Shown one piece after another: positions 1 through 5,760 of a stretch of DNA of 7,691 nt; the first letter of the stretch is position 1, and every line of letters begins with the position of its first letter. Origin of the DNA: Candidatus Cloacimonadota bacterium (lineage in GTDB: Bacteria > Cloacimonadota > Cloacimonadia > Cloacimonadales > TCS61); the NCBI GenBank assembly GCA_003647825.1, contig QMNP01000062.1:1-7691 (forward strand). Reading direction: 5' to 3'. The translations under genes and the position numbers were made by a program. The notes beneath the pieces were generated by a model. That model worked only from the letters and a program-made list of their open reading frames with translations, did no database searches and was not told where the DNA came from.

Positions 1-900
1 ATAACCCTTGATATGAACAATGTGCTTCAGAAGAACTCGAAATGCCTTTTGAATGCGCAAGTGGGAGACAGCCAGGAATTGAACCTCGACTATGTTAAGA
101 ATTTTGGTAAACATTGGGGAGTTTACTACAGGTTATTTCCTTATATTAAAGAGTTTAGATTTTATTCTTACAATGATGATCATGAAAAAACAAATAGCGT
201 TCGCTCTCTGGAGTATGGAGGCACCTTTGGAATAGGAATTTTTACCAGGAAGGCTTTGATCGCTGAACTTTATGGATTTACATTTCACTCCGGTTTATAT
301 AAGGACATTGCAGAATTTGATGATTCTGATTACAGATCTACAGGTGTAGGTTTAAAACTTTATCATGAAAATCTTGATGATTTTGTATTCCCGATGCAGG
401 GGACATCACTTTATATGAAATATTCTGTTTCCAATGAAGAATTTTATAGTGATGAAGATATCAGAACTTTTTTCACACGTTTGCAGATGTTACTCCCATT
501 TGCCCAAAATTTTTCGATTAAATATCAATTTGAATATGGCTCGCATTTCGAAAAGCTGGAAAATGATTTTGACCCATTTTATATCGGTGGTATTGATAGT
601 TTCCTGGGATTGAATGCAAAAGAAAAAAGTGCACCAACTTACAAAATTAATACAATTGCATTCCGTTTTGAACCATATCGAAATTCATTTTTCGATCTGC
701 AATTGAATATTTTAAATTTAGGAGATGTGGATTACTGGCAGCCGGAGAAATTTACTTACAAAGGCGGCGGAGTAGTTCTGGGATATAAAACTTATTTGGG
801 TCCTATTCGCATAGGTGCAGCTTTAGATGAAGATAAACGCAGCTATTATTACCTTTCTATTGGTTATGAATTCGATCCATTCGAGTTTTCCAGAAGGTAA
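1..900 (+). CDS. C-terminal outer-membrane beta-barrel (patatin-like/PlpD or Omp85 type), 5' partial
   Basis: The reading frame is open from the first base to TAA at 898-900. The ATG at base 13 is probably internal, because nothing upstream closes the frame and the product begins within a domain. The visible 299 residues alternate polar and hydrophobic/aromatic residues as transmembrane beta-strands do. Counting from the Met at base 13, the landmarks are NLDDFVFPMQGTSL (120-133), matching the 'D....FP..G..L' strand-turn of Omp85-like barrels; FYIGGIDSFLGL (189-200), matching the 'lGG...lsGl' loop common in patatin-like PlpD barrels; and a last part with GGGVVLGYKTYLGPIRIG (251-268) and strand YYYLSIGYEF (278-287). 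Seven residues follow that strand, so the final barrel strand is not quite terminal. The likely place is the outer membrane. If the missing N-terminus is a patatin domain, this would be a phospholipase exported through its own barrel; a BamA/TamA-like protein or another surface antigen is the alternative. The barrel call is fairly secure, the patatin assignment inferred. Confidence 0.65.
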   Translation: MTLDMNNVLQKNSKCLLNAQVGDSQELNLDYVKNFGKHWGVYYRLFPYIKEFRFYSYNDDHEKTNSVRSLEYGGTFGIGIFTRKALIAELYGFTFHSGLYKDIAEFDDSDYRSTGVGLKLYHENLDDFVFPMQGTSLYMKYSVSNEEFYSDEDIRTFFTRLQMLLPFAQNFSIKYQFEYGSHFEKLENDFDPFYIGGIDSFLGLNAKEKSAPTYKINTIAFRFEPYRNSFFDLQLNILNLGDVDYWQPEKFTYKGGGVVLGYKTYLGPIRIGAALDEDKRSYYYLSIGYEFDPFEFSRR

Positions 901-963
901 TATAATAACGAGTTTATTTTATTATTTCAAAAATTTTACTCAACTAAATAACCAAAGAATCGT

Positions 964-1021
964 TTGACACAAAATCCCAACCAAAAAAAGTATTTTCATT
1001 GTTGCTGTTGATGATTATGTT
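964..1021 (+). promoter_or_regulatory. Possible lon promoter region (weak)
   Basis: The 154-base gap before lon contains a perfect TTGACA at 964-969, but no good -10 box lies 16-18 bases after it; the nearest candidates are AAGTAT at 988 and TATTTT at 991. A second possibility is TTTTCA at 993-998 with TATGTT at 1016-1021, spacing 17. No CIRCE element (TTAGCACTC-N9-GAGTGCTAA) is present, so heat-shock control through HrcA is not supported. The rest of the gap is plain AT-rich sequence without a convincing terminator for the upstream gene. Confidence 0.25.
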
Positions 1022-1044
1022 ATCTGATTGTCAATGGTAAATAT

Positions 1045-1050
1045 GGAGGA
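1045..1050 (+). promoter_or_regulatory. Ribosome binding site of lon
   Basis: GGAGGA ends four bases before the ATG at 1055. An in-frame TAA at 1052-1054 directly precedes that ATG, so translation cannot begin further upstream. Together these fix the lon start. Confidence 0.8.
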
Positions 1051-1054
1051 TTAA

Positions 1055-3403
1055 ATGGCCGAAAAAGGTTTTATGATAAAAGATAAAGATTTTGGGCTTC
1101 TACCTGTAATCCCGCTAAGGAATACAATAGTAGTACCATACACGATCACGCCACTTCTGGTAGGACGATCATTTTCGATAAGTGCAGCAGAAGCAGCTTT
1201 AAATTTGAATAGCAAAATTATCTGTGTGAGTCAGAAAATTCCAACAGAATACGACGAAGATCCCAAAGCAAAAAATTTATTCAGGTATGGTACACTTTGT
1301 ACAATTTTACAATATTTGCGATTACCAGATGGAAATATGCGCTTACTTGTAGAAGGTAATGAACGCATCAAAATTGAACGTTATTACCGAACAAAAAATT
1401 ACTTAAATGCTTATTTCATGATCCGCAAGAAGACCTTAAATCAGAATAAGATCGAAACAGAAGCATTATTGCGCTCATTCAAAAAGGTATTTCAACAATA
1501 TGTTAATTTAAATAAAACTCTTCCCGAAGAAACTATGCTGCCTTTGAACGAGACCAATAATCCGGAAGAATTTTTCTATTATACTCTGGCTAATATCGGT
1601 TTAGACCTTAAGAAGAAACAGAGTCTTTTCGAGCTTGATGATCTTTTTGAATCAATTAGTAAAATCTATCGTATAGCAGTAGAAGAAATCCAAATTTTAA
1701 AGTTGGAAAACAAGATCGATGGTACTGTTAAAACACGCTTGAATAAGCTGCAAAGGGAATATTATCTTACGGAACAATTAAAAGCTATTCATAAAGAATT
1801 GGGAGTAACCAAGGAAGAAAAAACTGATCTCTTAGAATTTCAGGAAAAGATAAAAAAAGCAAATTTGAGTGAGGAAGCTCGCAAAAAAGCAGAAGGCGAA
1901 CTTAAGAAATTTTCCCGCATGAGTAATTTCTCTCCCGAGTACTCAGTTATCCATACGTATTTAACCTGGATACTAGATCTTCCCTGGGATGATCCTGAAC
2001 TGAAAGAATTTGGCCTGAAAAAAGCTCAGAAAATCTTGGATGAAGATCATTATGGACTGGAAAAAGTAAAAGAACGAATCTTGGAATACCTGGCTGTTGT
2101 TAAGCTGGCAGACAAAGTAAAGGGTCAGATTTTATGCTTCGTTGGACCTCCTGGTGTAGGAAAAACATCGCTGGGAAAATCTATTGCCAGAGCTATGGAT
2201 CGTAAATTTGTACGTTTATCTTTGGGTGGCGTGAGAGATGAAGCAGAAATTCGTGGCCACCGTAGAACTTATGTAGGAGCTATGCCCGGAGTTATCATGC
2301 AGAGCATGAAAAAAGTGGGAACTCGTAATCCCCTCATCATGATGGATGAAATAGATAAAATGAGTCATGATTTTCGAGGAGATCCAGCCTCTGCTTTACT
2401 GGAAGTTTTAGATCCCGAACAAAATGATTCCTTCCGTGATCATTATCTCGATTTTGAATATGATCTTTCTCAGGTTATATTTATTACTACAGCGAATACC
2501 CTCAATTCCATTCCACAACCTCTTATCGATAGAATGGAAGTGATAGAACTACCCGGATATACAGCTTTTGAAAAAATTAATATTGCCACCCAGCATCTTG
2601 TGCCTAAGGTGCTGAGTGAACATGATCTGCATGGGAAGATAAACCTGAAGTATCAAAAAACAGCTTTGGAAAAAATTATTAAACTATATACTCGAGAAGC
2701 TGGAGTAAGGAGCCTGGAAAGACAGATTGCTAAAATTTTACGAAAAGTTGTGAAGAAATTTGTAGAAGGTGATACTACTAAACAGGTTTCCATAAAAGCC
2801 GGCGATCTGGAAGATTATCTGGGAATCCCTAAACATCTATACTCAGAAGTTAACCGCATAGATTCTGTAGGTGTTGTTACCGGACTTGCCTGGACACAGT
2901 TTGGTGGTGAAACGCTGCAGATAGAAGTGGTTAAAATGAAAGGTTCAGGAAAGCTTAAACTTACAGGTCAACTTGGTGATGTGATGCAGGAATCTGCTCA
3001 AGCAGCTTTCAGTTATGCCCGACTGCATGCTTCTGAATATAAAATTGATGAAGAATTTTATAAGAATTGCGATCTGCATATTCATTTGCCGGAGGGAGCA
3101 ATTCCCAAAGATGGTCCTTCGGCTGGTGTAGGTCTTGTAACTGCAATTGTTTCTGTGCTTTCCGGTAAGAAAGTAAAACATAATCTTGCTATGACAGGTG
3201 AGATCACGCTTTCCGGCAATGTATTACCGATTGGTGGTTTGGCAGAGAAATTAATAGCTGCTAAACGTGCTAAGATAAAACATGTAATCGTTCCTCGAAA
3301 AAATGAACCGAATCTTACCGAGATCCAGGATGAGATCAAAAAAGGTTTAGATATAATCTTAGTAGATAAAATATCCGAAGTTTTAGATTTTGCTTTGAAG
3401 TAA
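1055..3403 (+). CDS. lon: ATP-dependent Lon protease (LonA, S16 family)
   Basis: Cytoplasmic ATP-driven serine protease that degrades misfolded and selected regulatory proteins, working as a hexamer. At 782 residues it is full length (E. coli Lon has 784). The N-terminal substrate-binding domain starts near residue 16 (PVIPLRNTIVVP), and a charged, probably helical linker covers about 200-310. The AAA+ module follows, with Walker A GPPGVGKTS (364-372, Lys370), Walker B LIMMDEID (427-434, Asp431/Glu432) and a sensor-1 region FITTAN. The C-terminal protease domain starts near 600 (TGLAWTQFGGETLQIE from 609). Its catalytic dyad is Ser689 in PKDGPSAG and Lys732 in GGLAEKL; the 43-residue spacing equals that of E. 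coli Ser679/Lys722. There is no membrane segment, so this is LonA rather than LonB. It has its own Shine-Dalgarno site and a downstream stem-loop, so it is probably a single-gene transcript. No defects are seen. Confidence 0.98.
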   Translation: MAEKGFMIKDKDFGLLPVIPLRNTIVVPYTITPLLVGRSFSISAAEAALNLNSKIICVSQKIPTEYDEDPKAKNLFRYGTLCTILQYLRLPDGNMRLLVEGNERIKIERYYRTKNYLNAYFMIRKKTLNQNKIETEALLRSFKKVFQQYVNLNKTLPEETMLPLNETNNPEEFFYYTLANIGLDLKKKQSLFELDDLFESISKIYRIAVEEIQILKLENKIDGTVKTRLNKLQREYYLTEQLKAIHKELGVTKEEKTDLLEFQEKIKKANLSEEARKKAEGELKKFSRMSNFSPEYSVIHTYLTWILDLPWDDPELKEFGLKKAQKILDEDHYGLEKVKERILEYLAVVKLADKVKGQILCFVGPPGVGKTSLGKSIARAMDRKFVRLSLGGVRDEAEIRGHRRTYVGAMPGVIMQSMKKVGTRNPLIMMDEIDKMSHDFRGDPASALLEVLDPEQNDSFRDHYLDFEYDLSQVIFITTANTLNSIPQPLIDRMEVIELPGYTAFEKINIATQHLVPKVLSEHDLHGKINLKYQKTALEKIIKLYTREAGVRSLERQIAKILRKVVKKFVEGDTTKQVSIKAGDLEDYLGIPKHLYSEVNRIDSVGVVTGLAWTQFGGETLQIEVVKMKGSGKLKLTGQLGDVMQESAQAAFSYARLHASEYKIDEEFYKNCDLHIHLPEGAIPKDGPSAGVGLVTAIVSVLSGKKVKHNLAMTGEITLSGNVLPIGGLAEKLIAAKRAKIKHVIVPRKNEPNLTEIQDEIKKGLDIILVDKISEVLDFALK

Positions 3404-3453
3404 ACTCTCCTTTAGGAGGGGAGATACAGCCTAAACCGGAGAGGGGTTTTTAC
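3402..3453 (+). terminator. Stem-loop and T-run after lon; may be a dispersed repeat
   Basis: Beginning at the lon stop codon, CTCTCCTTTAGG (3405-3416) pairs with CCTAAA (3430-3435) and GGAGAG (3438-3443), leaving a two-base CC bulge and a 13-base loop. GGG and TTTTT (3447-3451) follow, giving a 12-bp stem with a T-run as in intrinsic terminators. A smaller alternative hairpin, CTCC-TTTA-GGAG (3407-3418), is nested in the left arm. The GC-rich composition differs from the surrounding sequence and resembles the palindromic intergenic repeats common in this broad group of bacteria. Termination is the likely role; the repeat nature is inferred. Confidence 0.7.
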
Positions 3454-3478
3454 AAACCATTTATGCAGTATTTATATA
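3449..3478 (+). promoter_or_regulatory. Possible promoter of the DUF4911-like/meaB unit (weak)
   Basis: TTTACA (3449-3454) and TATATA (3473-3478) are 18 bases apart, matching sigma-70-type boxes at 5/6 and 4/6. A start near 3485 would leave a leader of about 55 bases. The -35 box overlaps the T-run of the preceding terminator. It is plausible because the unit needs a start after that terminator, but AT-rich sequence yields such matches by chance. Confidence 0.3.
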
Positions 3479-3539
3479 AATCCCTTTTTTATTTTCCCTT
3501 ACAAAATGGGATGGAAGCTCTTGTTATATGGAATAGAAA

Positions 3540-3773
3540 ATGGATTTCTTGATTAAAGAAAAGATTGAATTAACAGATGGAACTTTTCGTTTCCAAATAG
3601 GAATGAAGAATAACCAATTGATCAAATTCGGCTACATCCTGGAATCACTGGAAGGCTGGTGCAATTATACAACACCCGAAAAAACGAAACCCATTTTGCA
3701 GGTTGATGTTGCTCCGGATTTTATCAATGATTTTGATGTTCTACTAAAACAAATGGCAGAAATGGATATCTAA
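3540..3773 (+). CDS. Small DUF4911-like protein, coupled to meaB
   Basis: A 77-residue soluble protein with no signal peptide or membrane segment. The start is secure because an in-frame TAG lies at 3534-3536, just upstream of the ATG. The Shine-Dalgarno match is weak (TGGAA at 3529-3533). The sequence has a short N-terminal strand region, the core YILESLEG (32-39), a stretch NYTTPEKTKPILQVDVAPD (42-60) and a C-terminal helix, DFDVLLKQMAEM. This arrangement of a helix with '.ilE..eG', then a strand, 'v.vap' and a final 'll..l' helix resembles DUF4911, a family of about 80 residues of unknown function. The assignment is from memory of the pattern and is moderate. Its TAA overlaps the meaB ATG by one base (TAATG), so the two are almost certainly co-transcribed and translationally coupled. 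A role linked to cobalamin-dependent mutase maintenance is a guess from context only. Confidence 0.75.
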   Translation: MDFLIKEKIELTDGTFRFQIGMKNNQLIKFGYILESLEGWCNYTTPEKTKPILQVDVAPDFINDFDVLLKQMAEMDI

Positions 3774-4723
3774 TGAAGAAGAATGATATCCCTGATCTAG
3801 TGAAAAGAATGCTGACAGGAGAAACATTGGCTGCAGCCCGATTGATTTCTCTGGCCGAAAATTCTGACAGCAATGAAGAAATTATTAAATTGATAACGCC
3901 ACATGTCGGTAACGCTTATATAATCGGAATTACTGGTGCACCAGGAGTGGGGAAGAGCACTCTTACCGACAAACTAGTAAAATATCTGCGGCTACAAGAT
4001 AAAAAGATCGGTGTTGTAGCTGTTGATCCTACCAGTCCTTTTTCCGGAGGAGCTATTTTAGGCGACCGTATCCGTTTACAGCAACTGGCAACCGATGAAA
4101 ATGTCTTTATACGCAGCATGGCCTCTCGTGGGCATTTAGGTGGTATTTCTTCTGCAACCAGTGATGCAATTAAAATCCTCGATGCTTATGGCTGTGATTA
4201 TATTTTTATTGAAACTGTGGGAGTGGGTCAATCTGAGATCGAAGTTGTGAAGAATGTTGATACAACTCTTCTGGTTCTTATCCCGGGAATGGGTGATGAA
4301 ATTCAGGCGATCAAGGCTGGCGTAATGGAAATTGCTGATATTTTTGTTGTGAACAAGGCAGACAAAGATGGTGTAGAACGAACAGTTCTGGAAATCGAAA
4401 TGCTGCAGAACCTGGGTGAACACAAAGAACACCCTGCTCCGATTTGCCAGGTAATTGCTAGAGATAATGAAGGAATTGAACAACTCGTTAGTGCGATCCA
4501 GGAGCATCATGAATTTCTGCAGCAAAAAAATATGTTTGATGCAAACCGTAAACAGCGCTTGGAAATGGAAATGAAGCAGATCGCACATAATAAACTTCTG
4601 CAGAAAACCAGCGAATTCTTACAGGAAAATTATGATCTGAATCAGCTTATTGATGATGTTTACAACAAAAAGAAAGATGTTTATTCTGTTATAAATGAAC
4701 TCCTTGAAGAAATCGTGAAATAA
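3773..4723 (+). CDS. meaB: MeaB/ArgK-type G3E GTPase, methylmalonyl-CoA mutase chaperone
   Basis: A cytoplasmic P-loop GTPase of the G3E class that guards and reactivates adenosylcobalamin-dependent acyl-CoA mutases: it gates cofactor loading and helps eject damaged cobalamin. Its 316 residues suit the family (E. coli ArgK/YgfD about 330). Visible motifs are the P-loop GAPGVGKS (55-62), DPTSPFSGGAILGDRIRL (85-102), the segment RSMASRGHLGG (114-124), ETVGVGQSE (147-155), PGMGDEIQAIKAG (171-183) and the guanine-specificity motif NKAD (194-197). A C-terminal helical region that serves for dimerisation in the family follows (about 250-316). The start codon overlaps the stop of the small upstream gene and has no clear Shine-Dalgarno site, which points to translational coupling. 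No mutase gene lies within the window, so the client could be methylmalonyl-CoA mutase or a relative. The old name ArgK (arginine/ornithine kinase) reflects a superseded assignment. Confidence 0.95.
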   Translation: MKKNDIPDLVKRMLTGETLAAARLISLAENSDSNEEIIKLITPHVGNAYIIGITGAPGVGKSTLTDKLVKYLRLQDKKIGVVAVDPTSPFSGGAILGDRIRLQQLATDENVFIRSMASRGHLGGISSATSDAIKILDAYGCDYIFIETVGVGQSEIEVVKNVDTTLLVLIPGMGDEIQAIKAGVMEIADIFVVNKADKDGVERTVLEIEMLQNLGEHKEHPAPICQVIARDNEGIEQLVSAIQEHHEFLQQKNMFDANRKQRLEMEMKQIAHNKLLQKTSEFLQENYDLNQLIDDVYNKKKDVYSVINELLEEIVK

Positions 4724-4845
4724 AAACCTTGTAGAAGTTTAGATGGCTTCTCTCTTGTTGAACCTTTTAGGCCGTCATTTATTAACTCAACCATTGAAAA
4801 GGTTTATGAAAGAAATCCCTTAAATGAAACCGTTTTTAAGGTTTT
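4723..4845. repeat. Nested inverted repeats filling the convergent intergenic gap
   Basis: AAAACCTT (4723-4730) is the exact reverse complement of AAGGTTTT (4838-4845), so the outer arms sit at the ends of the gap between the two convergent genes. Inside them, AACCTTTT (4761-4768) is the reverse complement of AAAAGGTT (4797-4804). The spacers between outer and inner arms are 30 and 33 bases and only loosely complementary. The whole could fold as a long, interrupted hairpin, perhaps a decayed miniature mobile element or a bidirectional termination region. The arms are seen directly; the interpretation is open. Confidence 0.45.
4818..4845. terminator. Probable bidirectional terminator between meaB and the sorting-domain gene
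   Basis: CCTTAAA (4818-4824) pairs with TTTAAGG (4835-4841) over a 10-base loop. On the + strand TTTTCTATTT follows, fitting termination of the meaB transcript. On the - strand the stem comes directly after the stop codon of the converging gene and is followed by GATTTCTTTC, a poorer U-run. The stem is only 7 bp and mostly A-T, so the call is modest. Confidence 0.4.
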
Positions 4846-5748
4846 CTATTTAATTAAGATCATTTTTTTCAGATATTTTTTACTTCCTGCTGTTAAGCGG
4901 TAATAGTAAATTCCAGAACCTACCTGTCTGCCACTACTATCAATGCTGTTCCAGACGACAGAATATTTTAAGCCATTTTCTTCGACAGATTCCGGATACC
5001 CCAAGCTTGTTGTAAGATTAATAACCTTTTGTCCTTTGATGTTGTAGATTTCCAGTTGTATATTTTGGGCAATTTCTTCTTTCAAGATGAACGATATTGT
5101 AGTAGTAGGATTAAATGGATTAGGGTAATTCTGGTGAAGTCCAAATTTTACCGGTGTATCGGGAATTCCATTTTCATTGTAATTATATGGAACTGTAAGA
5201 GTGATCGGCCCGTACAAATCTGTATTGCCGGAATAGCTGATAGATTCCAGCCAGTACCAGAGGGTAATGTTTGCTGTAATCTCATGCTCATCAGTGAAAT
5301 CATATTCTGTAGGTTCGCTGGTAGTTCCGGCTCCTTCGATGTAGTCAGCATTTATCTGAAAAGATTCAGCAATAGTATTACTCCCAGAGCGATACACATT
5401 CCAACCTGCATTTTCTGTTTCGGTTTGTGTGATCCAGACAAGCTGTGGTTCCCCAGTTGTTATTGCTACTGTGAAGGAATTTAAAGTTACAGGCAGCGGA
5501 GCATCTCCGTATTCCATGCCAATAAATCCAGGATATTGATTATAGGTTGAACTATTAATTTTACCTGCTGAAAGATTTCCAACCGTATTAACTTCAGCAA
5601 TATAGTTTGTGGAAGCAGGCTCATTGTTACCGGAAAGATTTCCGTTGAACAGCCCGTAATCTACCAGTTTGTAGTTGTCGCTGGTTGCCTGCTGGGCAAG
5701 GAGCAGAATGGGTAAAATAAAAATTAATAATAGAAACTTGAATTTCAT
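4846..5748 (-). CDS. Secreted protein with type IX-style C-terminal sorting domain
   Basis: A 300-residue exported protein. Residues 1-19 form a signal peptide (MKFKF, hydrophobic run LLLIFILPILLLA), with cleavage likely near AQ/QA at 19-21. Residues 21-75 have the 'NYI...vGnlsaG...s..Y..ypGFIG' pattern common in secreted proteins of these phyla. Residues 85-185 begin LPVTLNSFTV and continue LVWITQTETENAGWNVYRS, a fibronectin-III-like domain often found before sorting signals. Residues 201-300 are the sorting domain: FGLHQNYPNPFNPTTTISF, then YNIKGQKV, GSGIYYYRL and a basic terminal KKYLKKMILIK. That domain is known to direct Por/type IX secretion and surface anchoring in related bacteria. 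No enzymatic motif is seen, so the role may be structural or binding. The start is fixed by an in-frame TAG two codons upstream. It lies 12 bases after the fibre-like gene, clearly as one operon. Confidence 0.9.
   Translation of the reverse strand: MKFKFLLLIFILPILLLAQQATSDNYKLVDYGLFNGNLSGNNEPASTNYIAEVNTVGNLSAGKINSSTYNQYPGFIGMEYGDAPLPVTLNSFTVAITTGEPQLVWITQTETENAGWNVYRSGSNTIAESFQINADYIEGAGTTSEPTEYDFTDEHEITANITLWYWLESISYSGNTDLYGPITLTVPYNYNENGIPDTPVKFGLHQNYPNPFNPTTTISFILKEEIAQNIQLEIYNIKGQKVINLTTSLGYPESVEENGLKYSVVWNSIDSSGRQVGSGIYYYRLTAGSKKYLKKMILIK
4849..5148 (-). other. C-terminal sorting domain region (residues 201-300)
   Basis: This segment encodes the NYPNPFNPTTTISF motif, a short beta-sandwich domain with YNIKGQKV and YYYRL strands, and a lysine-rich tail ending in ILIK. 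The arrangement matches type A Por-secretion sorting domains, and it is the strongest lineage clue in the window. Confidence 0.85.
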
Positions 5749-5754
5749 GATCTA

Positions 5755-5760
5755 CTCCTT
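5755..5760 (-). promoter_or_regulatory. Ribosome binding site of the sorting-domain gene
   Basis: On the - strand AAGGAG lies six bases before the ATG at 5748 and fills most of the 12-base gap after the upstream gene's TAA. This supports both the start choice and independent re-initiation within an operon. Confidence 0.8.

Noticed and set aside
910..941. A terminator after the barrel gene (GAGT ... ACTC)
   Set aside because: Only four base pairs pair up, with a long AT-rich loop, and no T-run follows the right arm.
2945..3339. Two - strand frames opposite the lon protease domain
   Set aside because: They overlap each other and the highly conserved catalytic region of lon; no start signals or domain patterns are visible.
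4136..4588. A 150-codon - strand reading frame inside meaB
   Set aside because: It is entirely antisense to a conserved GTPase gene and its translation is Phe/Asn/His-rich without recognisable motifs; a shadow frame.
5029..5484. A 151-codon + strand reading frame opposite the sorting-domain gene
   Set aside because: It lies wholly antisense to a well-supported secreted protein, its translation is rich in Cys, Ile and Phe with no domain pattern, and it has no convincing ribosome binding site.
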